64,000 nucleotides of DNA, from contig JAYSBP010000013.1 of NCBI GenBank assembly GCA_041915365.1, positions 1 to 64,000 on the forward strand. The letters run 5' to 3'. The notes beneath the pieces are model-generated. The model saw nothing but the letters and a program-made list of their open reading frames with translations. It was not told the DNA's origin and did no database searches. The position numbers and the translations under genes are program-made. Below are positions 9,788 through 18,093 of this stretch, one piece after another. The first letter of the stretch is position 1, and every line of letters starts with the position of its first letter. This stretch comes from UBA6016 sp041915365 (lineage in GTDB: Bacteria; Campylobacterota; Campylobacteria; Campylobacterales; UBA6016).

Positions 9788-11590
9788 TCACATACGCCAA
9801 ATGTCACATGCTCCAAGCAATAATCTATTTTTTTTGAATATCGTATGCATTCTGGCAAGAATAAATTCTAATTTTTTTATAGTATTAAGAGCAAAAGCCC
9901 CCTTATTTAGCATAACGCAATCGGCACGTTGAGCAAAGGCGGCATCGGTTATTTCCGCACGGCTAGGGAGATTGTTTTTCATCTGACTTTCAAGTACCTG
10001 CGTAGCGAAGATAACCGGCGTATGTGCAGCCTCGCAAAGGTCTAGTATCTCCTCTTGCAGATAAGACATATTTTCGAATTCAACCTCAATCGCCAAATCG
10101 CCTCTAGCCAACATAATGCCGCTGTACTCGTGATACATTAATGCCTCGAGTATTGAAGGTAGATTGCGAACTGCGACTTTTGTCTCTATCTTTGCGACTA
10201 TCGCTATATGCTCTTTGTTTCTCGCCTTTAGAATGTCTTTTAAGACGATAATATCCTTGTCGCTCTGGGCAAATGAAATCCCCAATATATCCGCAAACTC
10301 TATCACGGACTCTAGGTTTTTTATATCCTCTGTTGTGATGGCATCTACGAGTGTTTTGCTATCTGGGAAATTAATCCCTTTTTCCTCTTTCAAAGTCTCG
10401 CCGCTAAGTTTGACCTGAACCACTTGGCACATAAGCCCGTTTGGTTTTTTTGAGAGTACTTTAAGCCCTATTTTGCCGTCATCGATAAAGACTTTATCTC
10501 CCTCTTTCGCATCCATCACAAATTCTTTTTGCGTACAATAAATACAGGCGGGCTCAGTGACAAAGCCATCGGATGACAAAACGGCTGAGCGTCCCTCTAT
10601 CTCCTCAAGGGACAAAAACAAACGGTCACCGTCATAAAGCCTGATAGACTCTGTCGCATCTGGAATATTTAGTATTTCTCCTGCGAAAGAGTTTTTCTTC
10701 TTCTCTATGCTTATTAGCGTTTTTTCATCTATTCTTGCTCTTTTATTTAACTCACAAACGACAAAACCTTTTTCGCTAGAGATTACTTTGAGTGTTCTAT
10801 TTTTACCGTCGCCGTTTGACAGCGTTAGCTCTTTTGCTTTTTTTGCTTTTTTGTAAAACTCGTCGCTTACCTCAAGTCTATAAGCGTCTTTGGGCACTTT
10901 GACAAAGCTTTCCTTGCCGTCTTGTTTTGTTATGTATACGTTTTTGTCGCTTTCAAGTTTTAGCTCGCCTTTGACCTTCCTGATTTTACCCGTTCTAATT
11001 TTTGGTCCGGCTAGGTCTACGTATATCTTTAGTTTGTTTTGCGGGTGAAGATTTTGATTTAGCTGTGCTATTTTTGCAGCCATTATCCCCCACTCGATAG
11101 ATGTATCATGAGCTGTATTGATACGAAATATACCCACACCAGCAGTCGCAAACTCTTCTATCATTTGCGGATTTTGAGCGGCGTCAGAAGGCAAAGTGAG
11201 CATTATTTTTGTTTCGGCTCTTTTTTTTGGCTTTATTTCGCCGCCAAATATTGCCGCCCTTTTTGACATTATCTCTTCGGCTTCGTCTATTTCAAGGATT
11301 TCTTGTTGTTTGCCGTACTCTTTATTTTGACATTTGGAAAGTATCTCGATTAGTAACTCTAAAGAGTGAAGAATATGCGGTTGAGAGCGACCAAGGGACG
11401 AGAGACCAAGCTTTGTTAATCTCTCTTGAAGGTCTGTGTTGTCTTTTTGTCGTAGCCTCAAGTATTGATGCATATTGACAAGCGTTTTATAGTTTTTGCA
11501 GTTATTCGGTCTTACGTCTGTATCGGCTACAAAATCACGAAGAGCTATAAGCTCCTGCAGTATATCAGCATTATTTTCGCTTGTCGGCAT
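9788..11590 (-). CDS. Long pyruvate kinase-like protein
   Basis: 600 residues against about 475 for a normal pyruvate kinase. There is a helical N-terminal extension of about 120 residues. The barrel follows (KIMLTLPSDAAQNP, FRINTAHD), then an enlarged B domain of about 200 residues, then the rest of the barrel (IVAKIETK, MLARGDLAIE, VIFATQVLESQM). The Lys, Glu, Asp and Thr that bind metal and phosphoryl groups are kept. The usual TIGP loop is TLPSD, and the K+-site Ser is Ala. The allosteric C-terminal domain is absent: the protein ends soon after the barrel. It coexists with a standard pyk 6.5 kb upstream in the same run. ATG 11590 follows AAGGGG. Confidence 0.75.
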   Translation of the reverse strand: MPTSENNADILQELIALRDFVADTDVRPNNCKNYKTLVNMHQYLRLRQKDNTDLQERLTKLGLSSLGRSQPHILHSLELLIEILSKCQNKEYGKQQEILEIDEAEEIMSKRAAIFGGEIKPKKRAETKIMLTLPSDAAQNPQMIEEFATAGVGIFRINTAHDTSIEWGIMAAKIAQLNQNLHPQNKLKIYVDLAGPKIRTGKIRKVKGELKLESDKNVYITKQDGKESFVKVPKDAYRLEVSDEFYKKAKKAKELTLSNGDGKNRTLKVISSEKGFVVCELNKRARIDEKTLISIEKKKNSFAGEILNIPDATESIRLYDGDRLFLSLEEIEGRSAVLSSDGFVTEPACIYCTQKEFVMDAKEGDKVFIDDGKIGLKVLSKKPNGLMCQVVQVKLSGETLKEEKGINFPDSKTLVDAITTEDIKNLESVIEFADILGISFAQSDKDIIVLKDILKARNKEHIAIVAKIETKVAVRNLPSILEALMYHEYSGIMLARGDLAIEVEFENMSYLQEEILDLCEAAHTPVIFATQVLESQMKNNLPSRAEITDAAFAQRADCVMLNKGAFALNTIKKLEFILARMHTIFKKNRLLLGACDIWRM

Positions 11591-11600
11591 ATTCTACCCC

Positions 11601-13535
11601 TTATAAAAATGATGTCGCCGATTGAAGCGTCTTGAAAAACAGTTTTTGTCTTGCTCTAAGATAGCTTTTTGCCTCATCCATTTCGTGTCCGCCGAGTAGT
11701 ATTGGATATATTTTTTTACCCCAATCCCTCTCGCATAGCTTTGATATATTGAGGGCGTCTGTCATAAACTGCGGAGTAATCAACAAATAAATCAAATCCA
11801 CTTTTTCAAATTTCGTCACTATCTCAAGCGTTTTCTCGTATCTATCCGCCATTGCGTCGCCTATGATGTCAACCGGATTATTTCTTGACCAATTAGACGG
11901 CAAGGCCTCATCAAGGGCTTTTAGCTCATCCTCGCTTAGTACGTACGGCTTTCTACCGTGGTCTATGATGTAATCTGTAAGAATAGTAGCAGGACCGCCC
12001 GCGTTTGTGACTATAAGGATATTATTTACCTCGTTTAGCGGATTGAAGAGTAGCGCCTCTATATTGTCCTCTATCTTTGCCCCAACCGACTCTATAAGGC
12101 CTTTGAACATATCGTAGTTTCCACTGAGGTTACCCGTATGTGAAAACGCCGCCTTCTTACTCTCGGCAGATTTTCCCGTCTTAAATATATAAATTTTCTT
12201 TTTGCTATCTCTGATTGCCCTCAAAAACTCTTTTCCGTTTTGGATACCTTCTGCGTAGATAGAAATATATTTGCACGAGTCGTCTTCATTCAACATATCA
12301 ATCATCTCTGCAAAATCGAGGTCAACCATATTCCCGCAAGAGACTAGATGTGAAAACCCAATCCCAGCGTCATACGCCTTATCCATAAGCGCCGATAGCA
12401 CAGCGCCAGATTGCGACAAGAAGGCAAGTTCACCTTTTTTTAGTCCGTCTATGCCAAAAGTCAAATTGAGGCCTTTTGTCCCCTCCAAATAACCAAGGCA
12501 GTTTGGCCCTATGACATTGAAGTTGTGCTCTTTTGCAAGCTCTGCGATTATGCGCTCCGAATCATAGTCACCAACCTCTTTGAAACCAGCCGAGATGATA
12601 ATTAGGTTTTTGATATTTTTCTTGATTAGCTCTTTTACCGTATCTACGACAAACTTAGAAGGTATTGTAATTACAGCCGTGTCTACGTCTCCATCTATCT
12701 GAGCCACTCCGGTAAATAGGTTTTTACCGAAAAGCTCTCCACCTTTTGAATTGACAAAAAATACATCCCCTGTGTAGCCAAGTGAGTTTTTCGCTATCGC
12801 ATAGCCAACTTTTGTCGGGTCTGAAGAGGCGCCTATTATCGCCACACGCTCATTTTTAAAAAAATTAGGTCTATTTTTTCTAAGCGTGCCCAGTTTTTCA
12901 GGCTTCGGCTCGCCTCGCTTGATTCTAGCGTCAACTATTTTTAGTCCGTCTTTTGTGATAAGTACCGGGTTGAAGTCTAGCTCTACAATATCTGGGTTTG
13001 CTTTTGCAAACGCCTGAACAGATTTGACAAACTCTACGGCCATATCGATACCGTAATCAAACCCCCTAAAGCCGTCAAAAACTTTTGATATTTTTGTAAG
13101 CCTAATCGCTCTTTTTATCTCCTCGTCATCCGCATATATATCGATAAAACAAACATCTTTATACATCTCAAGGAATACGCCGCCTTTTCCAAACACTATA
13201 GTCTTGCCGAATATCTCATCATCTACAAGTCCCGTGTACACCTCGAGGCCGCTTAGCATCTCAACGACTATAAACTTATCGCTATCATCAAGAGTCACGC
13301 CTTTTGCCGCTATGTTTGAGATGATTTCGTTTTTTGCTTTTAGCAACTCTTCGTTTGAGTTTATATTTAGTTTGACGGCGCCAAAATCACTCTTGTGAAC
13401 TACTTTTTCAGACTCTATTTTGATAACAACGGGGAAAAAGTCTACGCTAGGCGCTTCATTAAGCCCAAAAGAGGCAAATCTTGGAGTAGCTATGCCATAA
13501 TTGCCTAGCATAGAGTAGATTTGAGATTCAGTCAT
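11601..13535 (-). CDS. Acyl-CoA/acetate-CoA ligase (ADP-forming), beta-alpha fusion
   Basis: 644 residues. An ATP-grasp domain comes first (residues 1-210; VVHKSDFGAVKL holds the beta-subunit His). It is followed by a CoA-binding Rossmann domain (RVAIIGASSDPTKVGYAI, about 228) and succinyl-CoA-ligase-like domains (LAFLSQSGAVLS; AAFSHTGNLSG with the phospho-His). The enzyme class converts acetyl-CoA, ADP and phosphate to acetate, CoA and ATP. The domain order is the reverse of the YfiQ/Pat type and there is no acetyltransferase domain. In this glycolytic run it would give substrate-level ATP from pyruvate-derived acetyl-CoA. Its acyl specificity is not visible. Start ATG 13535 after AAAGGA. 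Confidence 0.85.
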   Translation of the reverse strand: MTESQIYSMLGNYGIATPRFASFGLNEAPSVDFFPVVIKIESEKVVHKSDFGAVKLNINSNEELLKAKNEIISNIAAKGVTLDDSDKFIVVEMLSGLEVYTGLVDDEIFGKTIVFGKGGVFLEMYKDVCFIDIYADDEEIKRAIRLTKISKVFDGFRGFDYGIDMAVEFVKSVQAFAKANPDIVELDFNPVLITKDGLKIVDARIKRGEPKPEKLGTLRKNRPNFFKNERVAIIGASSDPTKVGYAIAKNSLGYTGDVFFVNSKGGELFGKNLFTGVAQIDGDVDTAVITIPSKFVVDTVKELIKKNIKNLIIISAGFKEVGDYDSERIIAELAKEHNFNVIGPNCLGYLEGTKGLNLTFGIDGLKKGELAFLSQSGAVLSALMDKAYDAGIGFSHLVSCGNMVDLDFAEMIDMLNEDDSCKYISIYAEGIQNGKEFLRAIRDSKKKIYIFKTGKSAESKKAAFSHTGNLSGNYDMFKGLIESVGAKIEDNIEALLFNPLNEVNNILIVTNAGGPATILTDYIIDHGRKPYVLSEDELKALDEALPSNWSRNNPVDIIGDAMADRYEKTLEIVTKFEKVDLIYLLITPQFMTDALNISKLCERDWGKKIYPILLGGHEMDEAKSYLRARQKLFFKTLQSATSFL

Positions 13536-13547
13536 TGGAAATATCCT

Positions 13548-14744
13548 TTAATTCTTGCAAGATTTTAGAAGAGTTTTTTTGCATTTTTGTGTCAATGGCC
13601 ATTTATACATACAGCTAACGGCTTTTTTTGCCAAATATCCGATTATTCCGCTTAACTTAATGCCGTATATTATGCCGACGGTATAGAATCCGCCAAGAGC
13701 AACCAACATCCCTGGAAGGCCAAACTCTATTTTTTTCATTTTTTTGTCGCCCTCTAAGGCTTGTATATTACAAGTCGCAACATCTGCGCCAAACTCGGCC
13801 ACCATTGCTGTCGGTGCAAGCATTTTGCCACTTATATTCACAACCTCGGCACAATCGCCGATAGCAAAAATATTTTCAAAGCCCACAACTCTCGAATACT
13901 CATCTATCTTAATTTGACCCCGTTGGTTGTATGAAAAACCATCGCCGTCAATACGTCTAATCTCAATACCGCCGGTCCAAATCATAAAATTCATAGCGAT
14001 ATTTTTGCCGCTGCCCAAATAAACATTATGTTCGTCGACTTTTAGGATTTTATCTCCAGTTATGATGTTTACCCCGAGCTCTTCAAGACGCTTTTTACTT
14101 TTTTGCATCAAATATTCATCAATCCCCGGCAATATCGTAGGCGAAGCCTCGATAAGATGTATCGTTATCCCACCGCACACATATCCGCCAAGTGCAAAAA
14201 ACCTCTGCGAATACTCGGCAGTCGCTGCCGCTATCTCAACGCCAGATAGACCGCCGCCGCCTATGACTACGTTGAAATCAGGGGTTAGTTCGCATACGCC
14301 TTCCGTCTCTACTTTTTTATATATTGCCTCTTCAAATTTCTGCTTAAATTCAAAAGCTCTTTTTAGACTCTTGGCACCGTGTGCATACTCCGACAACCCC
14401 TCGATAAAAGACGGGAAAAAAGTCCTAGAGCCATTAGCTACGATAAGGTAATCATAGTTTAGCTCTTCTCCTATGCTTGTTATGATTTTGTTTTCGCTTG
14501 GCGTTATCTTTGTTATTTTGCGTTGCAAAAAATTAACTCCGGCATCATAAAAAAGCGTTACAAGGCTTACGCTTATGTCGGTAATTGTTGTTTTATTGGC
14601 TATGAAGTCGTACACATCCGTTTGCAGGTAGTGATAAGGCTTTGAGTCGATAATCGTTATTTCAAAATTTTTGCTTTTGGCCAAATTGTGAGCGGCTCTA
14701 ATGCCGCCGTATCCAGCGCCTATTATTAGGACTTTTTTTTTCAT
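13548..14744 (-). CDS. NDH-2-type FAD-dependent NAD(P)H dehydrogenase
   Basis: 398-residue flavoprotein. The FAD-binding dinucleotide fold is VLIIGAGYGGIRAAHNL at the N-terminus. A second Rossmann motif, VVIGGGGLSGVEIAA, occurs at about residue 162. The FAD-contacting GDCAEV appears near residue 295. The C-terminal part (LVALGGFYTVGIIYGIKL) is hydrophobic or amphipathic, as in single-subunit NADH:quinone oxidoreductases that sit on the inner membrane face. It would reoxidise NADH from glycolysis without proton pumping. It lies 4 bases from pfkA and 12 bases from the acyl-CoA synthetase gene. SQR-like or ferredoxin reductase-like activity cannot be fully excluded. Confidence 0.75.
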   Translation of the reverse strand: MKKKVLIIGAGYGGIRAAHNLAKSKNFEITIIDSKPYHYLQTDVYDFIANKTTITDISVSLVTLFYDAGVNFLQRKITKITPSENKIITSIGEELNYDYLIVANGSRTFFPSFIEGLSEYAHGAKSLKRAFEFKQKFEEAIYKKVETEGVCELTPDFNVVIGGGGLSGVEIAAATAEYSQRFFALGGYVCGGITIHLIEASPTILPGIDEYLMQKSKKRLEELGVNIITGDKILKVDEHNVYLGSGKNIAMNFMIWTGGIEIRRIDGDGFSYNQRGQIKIDEYSRVVGFENIFAIGDCAEVVNISGKMLAPTAMVAEFGADVATCNIQALEGDKKMKKIEFGLPGMLVALGGFYTVGIIYGIKLSGIIGYLAKKAVSCMYKWPLTQKCKKTLLKSCKN

Positions 14745-14748
14745 TTTA

Positions 14749-15711
14749 TTATCCGACGAGTTTTTGTGCTAATTTTATTAGGTCTTGTTTTATTTGGTAT
14801 TTTTTAGAATTTATGTAGTCGATACTTACAAAATCGAATTTCGAATCTTTATATACGATTACATTCTTATCATCTGGCTTTAACATCAGCTTGTCGATCG
14901 ATAATTTTGCAAATTCAAACGCCATCAATCTATCAAACACGCTAGGACTGCCGCCTCTTTGGATATGCCCTATCGTACTCGCTCTAGAGTCCATCCCTAT
15001 TTCGCTTTTGAACCACTCGCATACCTCTTCAGTCTTACCGCTACCCTCTGCAACTATCGCTAAAATATAGCTTCGCCCTTCTTTTATCTGTTGCTTAAAT
15101 CTTGTCGCCAATGCGGCAAAGTCGTTTTGCATCTCAGGAATGACGACCATTTCAGCCCCGCTTGTCAGAGCAGACACAAGCGCCAAATATCCGCAGTCTC
15201 TGCCCATAGTCTCGATGACAAAAGCTCTCTTAAAAGATGCCGCTGTGTCTCTGATGTCATCTATGGACTCTCTAATTACATTAAGCGCCGTATCAACGCC
15301 AAGGCAATAGTCGGTGCCAAATATATCGTTGTCTATTGTAGTCGGTATCCCAACAAAGTTAATTCCAAAATCGTGATAAAACTGCCTTAGCGCTCTGAAA
15401 GAACCGTCGCCGCCAAATACAACAAGTTTATCTATTCCTTTTGCTTTTAGGTTTTCGTATGCTTGCTTTCTAAACTCTATGTCAAAAAATCTCTTTGAGC
15501 GTGAAGAGCGGATAACGGTACCACCTCTATGGATAATACCGCCCACTCTTTCATGCGTGGCCTCTTTAATATCGCCGTCTATTAGCCCTTCAAGTCCATC
15601 ATAAATCAAATAAGGCTTAAGCCCCAGCTCAAAACTATACTCAACGAACTGTTTGACACCGGGGTTCATACCTGCGGCATCACCGCCAGAACACATAACG
15701 GCTATAGACAT
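14749..15711 (-). CDS. pfkA: 6-phosphofructokinase
   Basis: 320 residues, the standard bacterial PfkA length. The N-terminal nucleotide loop is VMCSGGDAAGMNPGVK. VVFGGDGSFRAL carries the Gly of ATP-using enzymes (PPi enzymes have GGDD). GIPTTIDNDIFGTDY carries the catalytic Asp, with Thr where ATP enzymes have Gly and PPi enzymes Lys. ETMGRDCGYLAL and HIQRGGSPSVFDR bind fructose-6-phosphate. It phosphorylates fructose-6-phosphate in cytoplasmic glycolysis. Many Campylobacterota, such as Campylobacter jejuni, lack this enzyme, so its presence in a glycolytic run is informative. AGGAG precedes ATG 15711; the next gene begins 4 bases on. Confidence 0.93.
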   Translation of the reverse strand: MSIAVMCSGGDAAGMNPGVKQFVEYSFELGLKPYLIYDGLEGLIDGDIKEATHERVGGIIHRGGTVIRSSRSKRFFDIEFRKQAYENLKAKGIDKLVVFGGDGSFRALRQFYHDFGINFVGIPTTIDNDIFGTDYCLGVDTALNVIRESIDDIRDTAASFKRAFVIETMGRDCGYLALVSALTSGAEMVVIPEMQNDFAALATRFKQQIKEGRSYILAIVAEGSGKTEEVCEWFKSEIGMDSRASTIGHIQRGGSPSVFDRLMAFEFAKLSIDKLMLKPDDKNVIVYKDSKFDFVSIDYINSKKYQIKQDLIKLAQKLVG

Positions 15712-15733
15712 AAAAACTCCTGCTTGATTATTT

Positions 15734-16999
15734 TTATTGTTTGCTTAGTTTATCAAATAGTTTAACTTTGCCAAATTCAACACCAGGCTGATCGTATGTA
15801 TTAATTTCAAAATGAGCCCCAGCAACCGCCGTCAAAAGCTCAAAATAAAATACCAAAGCTCCAATGCTGTCTTCGTTTAGCGAGTCAAGTTCTATCAAAT
15901 CAACCTTTACCCCACGCTCAACCAAAGTCTCTAGCGTAGCGTCGCATTGTGAATTTATAACGTGTGAAAATTCTAATCCGTTTACATAATCAGTCTTTTC
16001 AAGGTTTTTGATGGTTACATTTGGCACTTTTGTGTTGTTTTTAAAATCCCTAACACGAATAAAAGTAACCGTCTTATTTTTTGGCCCTTCTATGATGAGC
16101 TGCAAAAATGAATGTTGGTCAACGGAGCCAATGAGACCTATCGGAGTAAGCCCCACATTTGCACCGTTTTTATTTATCTTACCAAGACTCTCCGCCCATA
16201 GCTGTATGTACCAAGCAGTTAGCTTCTCTAGTGAGCTTGAATACGAAAAGAGAACATTGATTGGATATTTTTCGTAGTTTTGCACATAAAATGCAGCTTT
16301 TTTTATCATCTCAGTCTCATTGCCGTCGAAAAAGCTTTTCTTCATTTTTGATGCGCCAAGCAATAGTTTTCTAATATCATATCCGAGTATCGCAAGAGGC
16401 AATAGCCCGACTGCGCTAAGAACCGAGAACCTACCGCCGACATTTGGAGCTATATAAAATCTGTCGAGCCCAAACTCTTCCCCAAATTTATCAAGCGGAG
16501 ACCCCTCGTCTGTGACTATCAAAAATCTTTTTTTTAGTTTAGGATTTGCCGTAGTCTCAAAAAATTTATATATGACAAGCTTTGCTAGACTCGTAGTCTC
16601 TATCGTAGAGCCTGATTTTGAAATCATAATAAACAACGTATCTTTGCCGCTGATACCCTTTAGAGATGAGTGTATCTCATTTGGGTCGCAGTTTTCTAAA
16701 AATATCAGGTTTATGTCGTTACGATTTTTTGTGTGTTTGAGCGCCGTATCTATGGCTTTCGTACCGAGACTAGATCCGCCAATTCCGAGAATTACGAGAT
16801 TTTTAATTTTGTTTTTATAGACGGCATTGTTTGAAATTATGAATTTATATATTTTGTCAAGTGTGGCATCGGAGTCGGTCGGGAGATTGTAAAAGCCTAT
16901 GTTCTCCTGCTCCTCTTTGATTTTGCCAAAAAGACGACTAATCGCCTCGTCTTTTACCTCATTTGCAGCATCTTCAAAAAAGAGCTTGGTAGAAATCAT
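15734..16999 (-). CDS. pgi: Glucose-6-phosphate isomerase
   Basis: 421 residues, the shorter bacterial form. LVILGIGGSSLGTKAID and FIMISKSGSTIETTSL are the sugar-phosphate-binding SIS motifs. GRFSVLSAVGLLPLAILG and QLIIEGPKNKTVTFI follow, and a C-terminal GVEFGKVKLFDKL contains the conserved Lys. It interconverts glucose-6-phosphate and fructose-6-phosphate, linking glucan-derived hexose to pfkA, which starts 22 bases downstream. The gene begins one base after the gap stop and has GGGGAT before ATG 16999, so the pair is translated together. Confidence 0.93.
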   Translation of the reverse strand: MISTKLFFEDAANEVKDEAISRLFGKIKEEQENIGFYNLPTDSDATLDKIYKFIISNNAVYKNKIKNLVILGIGGSSLGTKAIDTALKHTKNRNDINLIFLENCDPNEIHSSLKGISGKDTLFIMISKSGSTIETTSLAKLVIYKFFETTANPKLKKRFLIVTDEGSPLDKFGEEFGLDRFYIAPNVGGRFSVLSAVGLLPLAILGYDIRKLLLGASKMKKSFFDGNETEMIKKAAFYVQNYEKYPINVLFSYSSSLEKLTAWYIQLWAESLGKINKNGANVGLTPIGLIGSVDQHSFLQLIIEGPKNKTVTFIRVRDFKNNTKVPNVTIKNLEKTDYVNGLEFSHVINSQCDATLETLVERGVKVDLIELDSLNEDSIGALVFYFELLTAVAGAHFEINTYDQPGVEFGKVKLFDKLSKQ

Positions 17000-17000
17000 A

Positions 17001-17996
17001 TTATCCCCCTATGTGTTTTGCCATATCTACAAGTCTAGAAGTGTAGCCCCATTCATTGTCGTACCACGCAACGACTTTTATCATATTGCCGTCAACCACT
17101 TGCGTAGAATCAGGGATAAAAATAGCGCTTTGCGTAGAGCCGATAAAGTCGGATGAAACCCTCATGTCTTCGTCATACTCTACCAACCCTTTGTAACCAG
17201 ATAGTGACGCTTCTTTAAATATATTGTTTATCTCCTCTTTCGTAACTGCTTTTTTCATAAGACAGTTAAGGTCGACGACAGAAACGTCCGGAGTTGGCAC
17301 CCTAAGGCTAAAACCATTTAGTTTTCCATTAAGCTCAGGGATTACTTTGCCTATAGCTTTTGCAGCACCCGTGCTTGTAGGTATGATATTAACGGCCGCC
17401 GCACGAGCCCTTCTTTTATCTTTTGCGTGTTTTACATCTAGGATATTTTGGTCATTCGTATAGCTATGAACCGTAGTCATAGTCCCTTTTTCTATACCGA
17501 TTGAGTCATTTAGAATTTTCACTATCGGCCCGAGGCAGTTTGTAGTGCAAGATGCGTTTGATACTATCGTCTCACCTTTGTATTCCTTATGGTTGACACC
17601 ATATACATAAGTAGGCGTATCGTCTTTTGCAGGGGCCGACATTAGAACTTTTTTAACGCCGTTTTTGAGGTGAGCCTCAGCCTTATCCATGCTCAGTATC
17701 GCACCGGTACACTCAAGCACTATCTGCGCTCCGCAAGAACCGAAGTCTACATTGCTCGGGTCTCTATCGGAAAATATTTTTATATTGTTTTTGCCCATTG
17801 TAAAAGTTGTATCGTCTATTAGTTTTACGCCATCAAAAGTGCCGTGTACAGAATCGTATTTAAGGAGATACTCAAGCATATCCGGTTTCATAGTGGCATT
17901 TACGGCCACAAGCTCCATATCGCTCCTTGCCGCTATTATTCTAGCCGCTATCATCCCTATTCTGCCAAAACCGTTAATCGCTACTTTTAGTGCCAT
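17001..17996 (-). CDS. gap: Glyceraldehyde-3-phosphate dehydrogenase, type I
   Basis: 331 residues. VAINGFGRIGMIAARI forms the NAD(P) fold and NASCTTNCLGP holds the catalytic Cys. TTVHSYTNDQ holds the His partner, and WYDNEWGYTSRLVD ends the protein. Two cofactor-choice positions deviate from NAD enzymes. The usual VAIND reads VAVNA (Asp32 to Ala), and the Leu-Pro pair of ILDLPH reads ILDVKH. Both changes resemble NADP-using, GapB-like enzymes. ATG 17996 follows AGGGG; a TTG one codon earlier is less likely. It sits between pyk and pgi in the run. Family certain; NADP preference is inferred. Confidence 0.93.
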   Translation of the reverse strand: MALKVAINGFGRIGMIAARIIAARSDMELVAVNATMKPDMLEYLLKYDSVHGTFDGVKLIDDTTFTMGKNNIKIFSDRDPSNVDFGSCGAQIVLECTGAILSMDKAEAHLKNGVKKVLMSAPAKDDTPTYVYGVNHKEYKGETIVSNASCTTNCLGPIVKILNDSIGIEKGTMTTVHSYTNDQNILDVKHAKDKRRARAAAVNIIPTSTGAAKAIGKVIPELNGKLNGFSLRVPTPDVSVVDLNCLMKKAVTKEEINNIFKEASLSGYKGLVEYDEDMRVSSDFIGSTQSAIFIPDSTQVVDGNMIKVVAWYDNEWGYTSRLVDMAKHIGG

Positions 17997-18093
17997 CAAA
18001 ACCCCTATATCACAAGTTATATCCGAAATATTATCATTTGAAACTATATTTTACGCTAAACAAAGCCGTCCCATACGGTGACAATCTAGTTTT

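Noticed and set aside
18000..18093. Separate promoter and terminator between pyk and gap
   Set aside because: Only a four-bp stem and loose AT-rich -10-like strings; not strong enough to call.
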